This document shows, piece by piece, positions 1 through 12,100 of a DNA stretch of 64,000 nucleotides; position 1 is the first letter of the stretch, and each line of letters starts with the position of its first letter. Where the stretch lies: positions 1 through 64,000 of the forward strand of contig MU864032.1 of assembly GCA_033296885.1 (NCBI GenBank), in the 5' to 3' direction. The notes beneath the pieces are model-generated. The model was not told the DNA's origin. It made no database searches and saw only the letters and a list, made by a program, of their open reading frames with translations. Position numbers and translations under genes: made by a program. This DNA is from Triangularia verruculosa. Its lineage: Eukaryota; Ascomycota; Sordariomycetes; Sordariales; Podosporaceae.

Positions 1-130
1 ACCGTTTGACCGCTGCAGGGCACTGGCCTTAGCGTTCGGCTTTCCGGGACTTCGGATTGCTTCAGGGGGCCGAGTTCCGTTCCGGCAACCGTGGTACCTA
101 AGCACTGCTAATCCAAGCCATTGTATTGCC

Positions 131-1250
131 TCTGAGGCCCTGTATTCTACAGGGCTCAGATACACTGTAAAATCCACAAACAAAAGCTGTATTTTAACAT
201 AATATTATAAAGCCTATAACGTAAATCAAATATAGGCCTATAAAGTAGCTAAAACTAACTACTCCACCTACTCGACCCTTACGTCCCCCCTACTCACGAG
301 GACCTAAGTCCCCACGAGCAGTTAATAATTATATAAACTGATAAAAGTTTATTCTTAAAGGCGTAAAGGGGCTAATTAAATAATATTTAATATAATATAC
401 TATACTAAAGTTAATAAATGGTCTATTTAGGGATCTTAGTAGTCCGAAATCTCTAATTAATAATATATAAAATATAGTAAAAGTCTACTCCTTAACTAAC
501 TATATAATCTTTAGTATATTACTATAGTTCTTTAACAATATTAAAAATTAAAAAGAATTTTATAATAATAATACTATTAAATTAATAAACGATTATTTTT
601 AATAATATTTTTAGATAATAATAAATTATAATATTAACTAAGGTTCGGCGGAGTTAATAAAGTTAATACTATTATTTATTAAATCAATGGGGCTAATAGA
701 AGATTCGATAGCAGGGTAGTTTTAGTTAAAGAATTAAATATATTATTAAATAAAGGCTTATTAAATTAAACTTTTATTTAAATATTTATATAATAATATA
801 AAAGAATTATTTTAATAATTATTTTCTAAAATATTAAAATCTAAAGTAATTTAAGTAAATTTAGCGAAGTTCTTTTAAATAATAAAGCCGTTTTTATTAC
901 CGTTAATAATGAATTATTAAAATTATTTAACTTTAAACTCCTTATTAATTAATCATATATAATAACCTTATTTAATTAATTAATAATAAATTTATAATTA
1001 AAGTTATAATAAATAACTCATTTAAATAATTAACTAGTATATATTTAACGGCCAAAATTAGCGGCTTATATATATAGTATTTAGTCGAATATCACAATAT
1101 CGAAAATAAATAATAAAGTCGTTAACTTTAAGCTAGGGTATTAGATTATAAGATAATAGTTAAATGTAAATTATAAAAGTAATAAATTCAGAAGAGACTA
1201 TATAGGGCCCTAACTTTCTACTAAAATACATGATCCTCCACTGTTGGTGC
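131..1250. repeat. AT-rich, RIP-like degenerate repeat
   Basis: The first ~130 bases have normal composition. From there to about 1250 the sequence is dominated by A and T (runs of TAATA, TTAAT and TATAA) with many stop codons in all frames, and no reading frame can be followed. This is the usual appearance of a repeat mutated by RIP in ascomycetes. The element type cannot be recognised. The 1251-1507 stretch returns to normal composition and serves as the upstream region of the next gene. Confidence 0.75.
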
Positions 1251-1507
1251 CCTAATAATATTCTTGCTAAGCCACTTACCAAGCCCTGCTTGTGCCACAC
1301 CTCCTAACACATGGAATGTTTCACCCAGCTTGTCCGCACGCAGGCTTCTCCCAAGTCAACGGAGACCGGAAGTCCACGGGCTCCGGAGCCTAGAAGTTTC
1401 CTCCTGATTTCGGTGAAAAAGGTGATATATGCCATCTCGGACCGCACATCCTCAGTGTCCGATTTTCCATTGTCCCACTTTGGTGTTACTGCATCACACG
1501 CCTTACC

Positions 1508-4110
1508 ATGGCATCGAGTCCTTCAGGGGAGAGTGCTGAATCCGAAACCGAAGCCCGGCCAATCCCCTCCGGTGCCGGGCGAGGCACTTCGCAGCGGATT
1601 GTTCGTCTGGCGGTAAGTGCCATTGCAATCCATTACACCAATCAGCTATCTCCTGGCAGTAAAGACAACCCTGGCAGATGTGGCGCGGCCCCCAACATCT
1701 TGAAGAATTAGCTAACCCGGTGGACATAACGATACTTCAGTGCTTATCATGTCGCCAACGAAAGGTAAAGCAATACAATAGTTACCGGGCTTCGAAGAGG
1801 CCTTGGTGTGCATAGCTAACTTCTATCGGCCAAAGATTGCATGTGATAGGAAAATACCTTGTGCGAACTGTTGTAGGGCAGCGTTGTCTTGCAACTATGA
1901 GCCCAGAAAACGATCCACTGTCAAGACGCAACGGATCCATATTACAGGCGAATAGTAAGTCTCGGTTCGATACCTAGGTAGACAGGAGAACGTTCGGGAT
2001 GCCGGCTGACCAATAGCAGTGAAAAGAAAATTGATGCAATTCAAGAGCAGACAAACCAAATCGTCAAGTTGCTTAGCCGACTCACCACGGGAAATGCGGC
2101 CCCGCCGGTTACTTCCCAGGAGGCCCCTGTAAATCCTCGACAGTCACAAGTGACAAACCAAATCCTGGGGGCTCCTTCACCATGCTCAACAAGCTCTGTG
2201 GCAGTCTGGAAGGCCCGATTCAAAGGCGAATCGTCGCTCTCGGCCCACACTGCTTTTGCCAATAGCCTCATTTCACGGGCTGTCACTACAGCACCGTTGG
2301 AAACAGTTTCTCCAGAGATGGCAACGACTCTTGACGCTCTGCGTCGGCTTGTCGAGACACGAGACAATGAGTCTGGTGGCCACGAAACTACGTTCCGGCT
2401 TGCGAGGCCAGATCCCAAAACCTTTCTGTCGTTAGACGAGAACCCCATGCCCCCCATTGAGTCTGTGATGGGTGTCCTGCAACTCATGAAAAGTACCTAA
2501 CATGTCCCGCTTCCACTGGCTCTTCAAATAAGGTCGAGTACTAATCATGGGGCATCACAGCAAACCCGCAGTTTGAGACCGTTGGGTTCCACATGTACAT
2601 GAAGGCCGAGGACTTTATTGGATACATTCGAAAGGTCTACTTCCCAGGCGGTGGCTTCAGCGCCGCCGACTTCATCGTCGTCAACGGTGGCCTTATTGAC
2701 ATTTTCCTTCGGAGCACACTCCTCGAAGAAGACAGCTCAAAACGAGAAACCCTACGCCAACATATGGCTATGTGTGAAGCAAACCTTGAAACAGCCTTGT
2801 CCCGGCTTCCCATTCATATGCCTAACACTGTTGATTACTGCTTAGCGTTGTTGGTCGGTGTAAGTCCTGTACCCAAAATTCCCTCGCTGGGCCCCGTTTC
2901 CCTCAATTAATTCCCTGTAGGTCAACCACTGTATCAGGTCCTCCAAATCCTCAGCCGCCTGGTCGTTAGTCACGACAGCCCTTCAGATGTGCATCTCGGC
3001 GGGATACCACAGACCGACAGCCAGCAAGAATGACACGCCGCTGATTCGGAAACAAAAGTCATGGATCTTTTGGTCCCTGTACAGTGCCGAGAAGGGGCTC
3101 TCTCTCCGGCTTGGGCGGTCATCTTCGGTGTCTGACTCCGACATCACTCTGCCTCTCCCAGACCTCGAGACGGCCGACTCGAAGCCATTCTACTCCTGCA
3201 CGATCCGGTGGATAAAGTTGTCCAGTATCCAGGGAAGAGTATATCAGATGCTCTACAGCCCCGCTGCTCTGTCTGGGCCCCAAGAGTCCCGAACGGCGTG
3301 GGCCCAATCTCTCGCTGCTGAGACGAGGAGCCTTTATGTTGACGTCGTGAATGACAATGTGGGTCACTTCTTGCCAAAGGTTCTCGGACACTGTAAATGC
3401 TGAATCTCGAATTAGTCGACGGCGAATAGTTCATGGACAACGACCAGCGGTCGCCACATGAAGCTCGTCTTCTTCTCGGAGGAAGTTCTGTTTCTTTCGA
3501 TTCTGACCCTGATTCTCAAAGCCATGCCACCCGATGATGGCTCATCGACGATATTCTCCGCCGAATGCATCAGCACTGCCAGAACAGGGCTTGAAAAACA
3601 CCAGCTGTTCACTGAAGCAATCGGCCTTGACAAGGGTCATCACATTGACATCTATGTCAACTGGTACGACGTCGTGTTTATTTTCACTTTCACTTCCACT
3701 ATTGCTAACCGATGCCACGTGGTTGCAGGACTATTTTATACAACCCCTTCATGCCTTTTATTGTGGTATTCTGTCATGCGATAGAAGTTGGCGACCCAAG
3801 CGACCTTGCCCGACTCGAAGGCTTCGTCAAGTCGCTCGAAACAGCGCAGCTTCACTCGGAAGCCACGGCCAAGATGTACCGCCAGTCCAAACTCTTTTAC
3901 GAAGCCGCACTGCAGTACACGACCGTCATGGCGGCTAAGAACAGAGCGCACCAGGACAACAGTCTGGAGGAGTTTGACGCGTATATCCAGGCACTGGGGA
4001 TGCCACCGCTGGGGGAGCTCGGCAATCCCGGGAATGAGATGTTGTTCCACTTGGAGCCGGATCAGGATATGGGTCTGTTGCATAGCGGCCCTGACATCTT
4101 CTTGGGGTAA
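1508..4110 (+). CDS. Zn2Cys6 fungal transcription factor
   Basis: Nuclear C6-zinc DNA-binding regulator; target genes unknown. Eight exons fit in frame: 1508-1612, 1741-1764, 1836-1954, 2020-2492, 2561-2859, 2921-3358, 3416-3663 and 3729-4110, giving 695 aa. The zinc cluster is exact, C36-x2-C39-x6-C46-x5-C52-x2-C55-x6-C62, and is assembled across two introns (exon 2 is only 24 nt), so unspliced reading frames miss it. A basic stretch (PRKR) and a short coiled linker (EKKIDAIQEQ) follow, as in Gal4-type proteins. The C-terminal two thirds resemble the fungal-specific transcription factor region (for example LYNPFMPFIVVFCHAIE, in exon 8). All introns have GT-AG ends. The start is the first ATG in frame with the zinc cluster; a longer N-terminus is possible. 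The next gene is convergent. Confidence 0.88.
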
Positions 4111-4313
4111 ATTTGAAGTCTTAACATGTTAGGTAGGTATGATGTATCTGTACGTCTGAGATGTCATGCCGAACATCACCTCTAATGTTGGTGATATCTT
4201 GCTCAAACAAATAGCTCATCATCTTGAAACACTCCCATTAAGGTTCTCTGCTTCACTCTCCACAAACAATGCCAACAAAACACGCAATTGTATTCATAAA
4301 CCAAAGCTCCATT

Positions 4314-5375
4314 TCACAGCATATACAACCTCTTCTCCTGCGCCGCTAGCCGCTCCATATCCGCCTCCTGCAACGGGCTCGACATCCTGGCGAAGACCTC
4401 CCGCATCTCATCCATCAAATACTCCCGCGGGTTACACCTCTTGTGGTCGCCATCCCCCTCCGCCGGCTTCCCAATGTCGTGAATCACGAGAATCGAGAAC
4501 GCCTCGTACAGCCCAAGAGCACTGCGCTTGACGTCCCGGGCATCCTCCGGCAACGGCCACAGACCGGCCCGCGTCAGACAAAAGGTCATGGACCCCAGGA
4601 TCATCGACTCGCACCGATGAGGCCCCATGAACGTCGCGTGCCGGCACCACCGCGGCCGCTCGTCCACCACTGTTAGCAGCTCGATAAATGACCGTATCAC
4701 TTCGAGCAGAGCATCGATAGTCTCATCCCGCACTGTGCAGACACGTTCTACGAGAAATTGTTAGCAAAGTCTGAGAGAAAAGAGGGCAGGTTGCCAGTAG
4801 CTACCAATAATATCTAGTGACATGGGAAGCCGGTACAGTGACGAGCCCTCAGCAAACGTAGATCCCGGTTCTTCCATGACGACGCGCCGCACCGCGGCCT
4901 CGAACATCACTCGGTCCCCAAGCTCCCAGCCGATCCAGATTAACTTGGGCACGGCAGCGACGTTTGGCCCGGAGGTTGCATCATGCAGCGCCTTGATCCA
5001 TGGCCGGATCCACGGGACCAGGATCTTAGTAGCGACGTAAAAGTGTGTGAGGGTGGTCAAGTCATATAGGTCATCTAGGGAGAGGGTAGGTGGGGCTTTG
5101 CTGAGGTGACCGTGGGCAATGTTGAGGAAGAGCTCCAATGCTAGGGGTTTGTCGTCGGGAAGGTCGATTGTCCAAATTTTCGGGTTGTTGGGCTTGGCCT
5201 CGACGAAGGAACCGTTGACCATGCGGTCGAAGACTGGCGAGACGCGGGAGAGGGTTCTGGAGCAGACGAGGAAACAGCGGGGTTTTTTGTTTCCGTCTTT
5301 TTGAGCTGTGCCGACATTCAGCTTCAAGTCACCACGCGTGTCGATCGTTTCTAGGGGTGGTGATGTGGTGTTCAT
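4314..5375 (-). CDS. BTB/POZ domain protein
   Basis: Two exons (5375-4805 and 4747-4314) with a 57-nt GT-AG intron give 334 aa. Residues ~15-110 match the fungal BTB/POZ pattern: GDLKLNVG, then FLVCSRTLSRVSPVFDRMVNGSF, a hydrophobic LPDD..LALELFLNIAHGH segment and a DLYDLTTLTHFYVA segment. This family is common in ascomycetes and is thought to mediate protein-protein contacts; no specific partner or pathway can be named. The reading frame is open further upstream, but without an ATG, so the ATG at 5375 is used. It is convergent with the zinc-cluster gene, with ~200 bp between stops. Confidence 0.85.
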
Positions 5376-6099
5376 GGTGGAAGATGTGTCGAGAATAGAA
5401 AGGGTCACGAAGCATAAGACAGGCTGATCAAGATTTTCTGCACAGCGCAAGACTTCTTATCAATAGACAACTTCTCTGCGTGGGCCTAACATCTAAACTA
5501 CGGTAGGTATATGGCGCAGCACTTATGATAGAAATATTCGGCGGTAATTACAATGTCTGATGTTCAAAAGCATCAAGGAGATCCCAGAAACTCTGATACG
5601 AAGCCTGAGCTATGGCGGACATCTCAGCCGTTATATGCCAAGCCGGCGTGGCATTGATCAGGGGTGGAAACTGTCCGCCTTGGAAGTGGGTCCGGTACAT
5701 GGATGCCGGGGGCCGAGGGCATCCGAATCTCCGGCACCGCCAACTGACGATGACATAGATACGATACGAGTCTCAGCTGGCAAGTGCTAGCCCTTGGCCT
5801 AGCCATTCATGTGTGTACTGTGGCGGTGCAAAGGGGTTTGGGAAATACCTGGAGGCCAATGCTTTCAAGCTGGTCTTCACAGTTCGCACAAGCTGAAATA
5901 AACTAAAACAAATCGACTTATTATGCTCCTCCTCTCTACGCCCGAGTGCTATCTCAGGAGATAAAAGAATGAATGTAAATAAAAGTCCAAATCAAAAGAC
6001 TCGATTGAATACCGGATACATGACAGATTGCCTGAGAAATCCCAACCAAAACAACCGAGCTTCTCCTGGATAGTAAACCGGTACGACTGCCTTCAGCTC
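5376..6099. other. Intergenic region holding a gene-fragment copy
   Basis: No gene is supported here. The one notable item is a ~103-bp segment (5811-5913) nearly identical to 8975-9077, listed separately. The remainder is ordinary non-coding sequence. Confidence 0.6.
5811..5913 (-). repeat. Dispersed 103-bp repeat, copy A
   Basis: Matches 8975-9077 in the same orientation with five single-base differences. Read on the minus strand, both copies carry a pyrimidine/branch-like stretch ending TTTCAG at one side and a GTATTT donor-like site further on, so the segment looks like an exon with its splice borders. Two minus-strand frames are open through it. Flanking sequences are unrelated between copies. 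Confidence 0.8.
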
Positions 6100-6486
6100 T
6101 CACCAGGTGCACGAAGTCGGGGTGTATTCAGCCCTGGAGCACGAGGGGCAAATGCCCTTATAGCAGGACTCAGGTCCCGTTCCGACGCACTCTGAGCTCT
6201 TCCAGGTCCGCTTGAAGCACCTCCTGGTGCCGCCGGAAAAGGTGATGTGCGCCCTAGCCCTTGATGAGTCTACGCAGATCTGGCGGACCCAATCGTGCTT
6301 GGTGCCGCGGCAGCCATCGCTGAAGTCGCCCATGAAGTAAGTCTTGCCGTCCTCGCCATGATAATAGCACGTCGTGACGGGAAGAAGGCCGGCGTTGACG
6401 ATCCAGCTGGTGGTGATCTTGGCGGTGGCGGCGTCGGCGGTGCTGGCCAGGAATGCAAAAGCTGCGGCTGCGAGGGTGAACTTCAT
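6100..6486 (-). CDS. Small secreted cysteine-rich protein
   Basis: 128 aa, single coding exon. Residues 1-19 form a classic signal peptide (MKFTLAAAAFAFLASTADA) ending in an A-x-A cleavage site. The mature part has nine cysteines at 40, 59, 71, 90, 100, 108, 113, 116 and 126, with no membrane segment, fitting a disulfide-bonded extracellular protein or effector-like protein. I do not recognise the family. The 5' leader appears to hold a 61-nt intron (6492-6552, GTGAGT...CTAG), and a TATA-like box lies ~185 bp upstream of the ATG. The odd cysteine number suggests one free Cys or a dimer (inference). Confidence 0.8.
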   Translation of the reverse strand: MKFTLAAAAFAFLASTADAATAKITTSWIVNAGLLPVTTCYYHGEDGKTYFMGDFSDGCRGTKHDWVRQICVDSSRARAHITFSGGTRRCFKRTWKSSECVGTGPESCYKGICPSCSRAEYTPTSCTW

Positions 6487-6669
6487 TTTGACTAGAAAGG
6501 AGGTTAATCGATCAGAGCGGGTTTGAGGCCGATGCAAGGCAGGAATACTCACTTGCGGAGCACAGAAGGCTGAATCTGACAGTGGTAGGTGGCGGAGTGT
6601 CGAGGCGAGCGAGGTAAGATGCTGCTGCGGCTGCTGCTTCAAAGTAAGGAAAGACGTCGAGACTCGACT

Positions 6670-6678
6670 CTTTTATAT
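6670..6678 (-). promoter_or_regulatory. TATA-like box of the secreted Cys-rich protein gene
   Basis: On the minus strand the sequence reads ATATAAAAG, ~185 bp upstream of the start codon and ~120 bp upstream of the leader intron. It is a good match to a TATA element, and placement fits a 5' leader that begins ~30 bp downstream. Confidence 0.5.
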
Positions 6679-6681
6679 CCC

Positions 6682-8672
6682 AGAATCACGTATGTCTAAC
6701 CGACGACAATCCCGGCCACCGTTCAACGATGGCGCTGTGGCATGATACTCGCATGTCCAATATCAGTCTATCTAGGCTCTAGAATCCTTCGAACGGCAAA
6801 AGCTGTTGAAGGAATCAATGGTTACTTTCTGCTGCTAGGTTGGTCCCCGGTCCGGTGGAGACCTGGCACCGTAGCCAACCTTGCCCGCAGGTCTTGTCCG
6901 GAGTGGCGGCCAGATAGTCCGGAGTGCCTTGGCGAAGGAGGCTGACCGTCCATAAGGTGTGTGCAGACATCGTACAATCTAGCTATTACTTCTAAACAAA
7001 CGGGCATCTATTTGCATAGCCTCCTTCCGGGCGCGCTACTAGTCAGACCGCAGTTTTCTAGTTAGGGCCTCGCAAAAACCTGGCGAATACAGCCAACAAC
7101 GAATTTTGATAGGTAGTTTAGAACCTCCAATCCAGCAATACGGCCTGGTTCTTGGCTCGGACAGCCGCGAACCTCTTTTCAAGGAAAATGCTAGGCCATC
7201 TCGGTCGCAAAAGCAGTTAGGTAGGTGGTATGTTGATTGCGACCGGGTGTAAACCCTACATGTCGAGACCATGAAGGTCGCTGTTCACAGGGTCACAGTT
7301 GTAGGATGACCGAATCCTTTACCATGGGTGTGTGGCCTAACTTGCTGGACAGAACTACCTACACTAGCTCCAATGGGATATTGCTATGGGAGAATCCTGA
7401 ACCATCTAAGGTAGGTACGTTACTTTAAGCTATCGGGCGCAGTACAGTCGTCACGTAGTTACCTGCCCGCTGGCAATAGGACGTGAGTGCTTGATAGCTG
7501 GAAGTGGTGCGATGAGGATGCCGGCGAAGACAGCAATCTTTTCCACACGAATGGCAGTTGAATCCAAATTGAAATCGGTTGAATGTTAAAATTCTAGAGA
7601 TCTCGAATATCAGAAGAGCAGTAGGTAATGGTAGGTGGCAACTCATGAACGAGGAGCGACAGATGCATCAACGACCCCTTCATGTCGGCAGGAAATGCGG
7701 GAAGAGATTGTCAACAACACTATCGAGCTGCATCACTACCTATCTAGCACCAGAATACCTAAAGGCGGTCTGGGGCCCTGGCGATACGATACAGCCAATC
7801 ATCGCTGTAAGGGTGCTTTCAACATTTCGCCCACTCCCCTGAAGCCGTGTCTTGAGAACATGTGAAAGTTTAGTAACGTGGTGGATTTACTTCCGGTGAC
7901 CGAAGCAGCGTAGCGACAGACAGCATGTTTCCCTCTAACATTCAGTCGCGCCATTTGCGCCGTACTCGCACAGAAATATTTATTAACCGACAACCACCAT
8001 CATACTGCTAACTTGAAGGTATCGACTTGGCAACTTCGGACTCCCATCATATGCGATGTTGCTCTCGCATTGCAAAGCTTGTCTTCCCCAATGGGTGCCA
8101 TCTATTGGATACGTCGTATGCGGAACTTCGTCGCGCCGTCCACGCCTTGAAGTGTGTTTGTAGGTGGGGCAAAGTCTGAAGGATTCACGGAACCGCTGCT
8201 CCCACTGGGAGCAAGCGAGAAGTACTGGGGTCAAAGGCGCCACTCCAGAAGCGTGGCATCGCCTACGCCCGATAATGCGACGTGAAGGTCCTTTTTCCTA
8301 CGCGAGAAAAGCTACGGTACATAGTGATTTCTCTGAGCGAGAATATGATCGTTGCTCCGTATTGCCACGGTTTGGTACCCTTGGCAGTTTGTTTGTTGTC
8401 TAAGCGTCCGATACTTAGATAGGTAAGAAAGAGACTGCCTGCGATTATTTCTGCTCCGGCTTCCCAACTGCTGAAGCTTGAAGAGAGACAATTTTAAGCT
8501 GGAAATGGCTTATATAAGCGTCTGTCAACGGCTTCAACAGTTCCAAAGACCCAGAACGCAGGACCTCAACGCCTCCTTTAACCGCCTCACTCTATCTCAG
8601 AAGTAGGAAATCCAAACACTCACATTCAATATCCTTTCCCTCATACCTTATATCCCTCTTAAACGCAATCAC
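6682..8672. other. Intergenic region without a supported gene
   Basis: Only short random frames occur in these 2 kb. Several TAGGTA/TACCTA motifs are present (near 7213, 7410, 7625 and 8419). No RNA gene or repeat was recognised. Confidence 0.5.
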
Positions 8673-9060
8673 CTATTCCTTAAGGGCCTCGATCACCTTA
8701 TATACGTCCGTCAGATTCTGAAACTTCTCGTCACGGTATAGATCCCACACACGGAAATGCTCTCTTTCAAAACCGACAGGCCTATATCCCTCTTCTAACG
8801 GCACGTCGCGGCTAACATTAGACGCAACTGAGCTATCAACTGGGGTCTTCTTGCCAATCTCAGACGTACTTTTTCCAAGTTTAGGTCGGGCTTTGCGTTT
8901 AATGTTGCGGGCAGTATTCTCAGTCGCTTCGGATACAGCCTGAGTCTTGCGCTTCCGCGATGATCTGCGGGGTTGTGTGTACTGTGGCGGTGCAAAGGGG
9001 TTTGGGAAATACCTGAAAGCCAATGCCTTCAAGTTGGTCTTCAAAGTTCGCACAAGCTGA
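8673..9060 (-). CDS. Unrecognised open frame, possible orphan last exon
   Basis: Downstream of the AAA+ ATPase stop, an open minus-strand frame of ~125 residues runs from an acceptor-like TTTCAG (about 9056) to a stop at 8673. It is basic in the middle (RRSSRKRK, RNIKRKARPKLGK) and ends in a less biased segment (EGYRPVGFEREHFRVWDLYRDEKF) that looks like real protein. Its beginning is the 103-bp repeat also found at 5811-5913. It may be the last exon of an older form of the neighbouring gene, a fragment of another gene, or a shuffled exon. No start codon is supported and no function is proposed. Confidence 0.35.
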
Positions 9061-9077
9061 AATAAACTAAAACAAAT
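8975..9077 (-). repeat. Dispersed 103-bp repeat, copy B
   Basis: Second copy of the segment at 5811-5913, with five base differences in ~103. Here it sits directly downstream of the AAA+ ATPase stop codon and forms the start of the open frame that ends at 8673. Confidence 0.8.
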
Positions 9078-9120
9078 TGGCAATCTAGTGCGAGCGATAC
9101 ACAGCGTTGGTCTGTTGTCA

Positions 9121-12100
9121 TCAATCATCATCTTCTTCCGTCTCTTCGTCCTCATCATCACTATCAGTCTTTTTCCCCTTCTTCTTTTTCCCAGAGGCCC
9201 CCTTCTTACCGTCTTTCTTCTTGTCCCTAGTCTCTTTGTCCTTCTTAGCAGTTTTTCTCTGTTTCCCGCCCTTGATCTTGCCTTTTCTCTTACACTCAGA
9301 ATCAGCATCTTCTTCGTCATCCTCATCCTCTGTTACGCTTCCGGTCTGGTTCTCAAGCTCCTCTGAGTCATCGGTGTCGCTCTCGTCAGAGGTAGCCTCG
9401 TAGTGTTTCTTCTCCACAATCCCTTCATAAGCATCACTTCGAATTTGTTCCCGCTTGGCCTTTGTCTCCTCATCCAATCCCTGAGTGTCCTTTGAGATAT
9501 TGATTAAACTCGAGCGTTGCGTTTGCCACGATCTCAAAATGTTTCTTGGTAAGGACAGGAGTCTTCTGGTCGCCCTCGCTGGCTTGTTTGCGTCTGGCTT
9601 TGTATTCTGCAAGGGCCATGACCATGACAGTCTGGAACGCGTTTCTGATCTGTCGGCCATTCCAACGGAGGGTTTTCCACTCCTTTTTTGCCCACATAAG
9701 GATTTTCCGTTGCTGGTCCTTGTACTCAAACGGTGGGAGGTTGTGTTTCTCGCGGTCCTTGTTGATCTCTCCTACCCGTTTGAAGTTGCGCTTGAAGATT
9801 GTTATGGTCTGGTCTCTCCCAAGCCTACGATAGTAGAGTGTAAGATGAATGCGAGAGCGAAACGCATCATCTATGGCACCGACTCGATTCGTTGTGAGAA
9901 ATAAGATGCCCGAGTAATACTCCAAGATTCGAAGGAAGACAGAGACAAGGCCGTTGCGCTCCACATCCCGTTGCTGATTTGACTGGTGTTAGCCCAGAGC
10001 AGTACGCAACTTCGGGGTAGCTCACATCACGTTTGGCCAGAAAGACATCTGCCTCGTCGAGAAGAAGAACACAGCCCCATTTGTGGGCAAGTCGGAAGTG
10101 GTGTTGCATGTTTCTCTCAACGTCGTACGGTTGGTAGCCAATATCACCTGCGGCTGGTTAGAAGGACCCTGTGAAGCGTGGCACGACCACGGAATGATAT
10201 ATAGATGTACGACTCACCGCATGTGATTGGGTATAATGGTTTCCCCGTGTGGGCTGCAACACACTCTGCGGCAGTTCACATTAGACCAGTCCCAACAGAT
10301 GGAATACGCGTCGGAGATGCCGACTCACCCGCAGTTGATGTTTTGCCAACGCCGGGGGCACCGTGTAGGAGAATGATGCATCCTTTGCCTAGTCCCACTG
10401 ATGTGTCAGCTGGAGGGTGGTCTGAAAGCATTCCGAGCACATCACCATTTCTGAGTGTGTTAGACTGACCTTTTCCAGGAACCAAGTCCATTCCAAGAGC
10501 TTGATGGCGATCAGCTTGTTGTGTGGCATGTGTTTCCACCATCGCCTGAACCATCCTGCGATGACCTTCTGGTAAGACAAGATCCTTCCATCCGTAGTTA
10601 TGCTCAACAGGTTGGAGTCGCGTAAGTTCCAGCAAAGCTGTTCGAGATGATCGCCTACTGTCAGTACTGCTTTGTCCACATATATACTAACGTAGGCAGG
10701 TACTAACCCCATTTGCGGCTTCGCAAGGCATACCCAGGTACTGTTCCCGGTAGCAAATGAAGCAGGCGAGGCTTCAAATGTTTAGTGACAAACGATCTTT
10801 GGGTTTCAGCTACGCTTCCATGTCGGCCATGGTCATCTAGCAATATCTTGATATCTGCATCAAAAGTAAGCCATGTCATTCTTGTCGATCTGCTATGCTC
10901 AGTCACGTGAATATAACAGCACCTAAAGCCACAATGCGCGACGCCAGCTGTTTCAAGTTCAGGGTTATGGTCAGCGAAAGAGTCGAATATGTTACTTATT
11001 TCTCCCGCCGATATGAATTTAGGCACCTGCAGGACTGACTTTTCCAAGTCCTGTGAAGTCTCGATAAAGGCAATTCGCATATCGACAATGACAGGGGTAT
11101 CAATCTAGGATATAGCAATCAGGGGACTTACTCAGGCGAGACGATTTAGGAAATGTTGAAGCAGCTGCTCACCTCCTCCTTGTGAAGCCCGACTGTGTAC
11201 CCTTGATATTGCATGTGCGATACACTCGTACTTTCAATGAACCCCAAACCCCGATTCTCGAGTTCGGACTTCTGGGTCGGTGTAAGTGGGTAGGCCTCGA
11301 GACTGCAAATGTCGATTTCGCCTTCATATGGACGGAAAACGAACACGTCATGGACAGGACCATAGTCGCGACCGTTGAAGTCAAGGTAGTAACAGTGAAC
11401 CGCCAAGGGAGCCATCGACCTTACATTGGGCTTTGCCTCATTAAGGCCTGGATTTCGACGTTGGCTGGGTAGTGAGTCGCCGAGCCTCGGGTTGGTCCAA
11501 CCATCTCGTCTGACTGATCCTCCAATGGCTACAATCACATGATAAGCCTGAGGTGTGTAGCGAGCGATAGGAGTGTGAGATTTTCTCGCTGCTCGTGGTG
11601 TGGGTTCGTTAGGTCCCCATCCAGGCATAGGAGGCCCTAAGGCTGCGAAAGGGTCCGATGTCCCGTTGTTATCAGTTACGGGCCCCGAGAGCTCAGGCTG
11701 GCGTGAAGGGCAATAGATATCATCACCAGCCTCAAATAACATCCACAGGTCTTCGAATGCGACGGAGTGCTTCCGGTGCTGGCGCAGCTCATTGTACAGT
11801 CGAAACTTATCTCCGAAATAAGTGTCAACGAACCATATAAAGACGCGGAAGTGCTGGATGGCCTCGGGCAATTCAGGAGACTGAGACAGAAGAGGTCTTT
11901 GTCGTGATGCGGTAGTGACGCTCTCTTCACTGCAAGTCTCGGAAGACAAACCCGTATCCCCACATCGCTCTTGTGGCTCATATGCGTCTGCGCAAATCCT
12001 GCAGCAACTCATCAGTCAGGGTTTGGAAGCCGGGGTATATCCTAAGCTAGGTAGGTAGGTACTCACCCACAGTCCAATTCCAACTTCCTGAGATGGCTGT

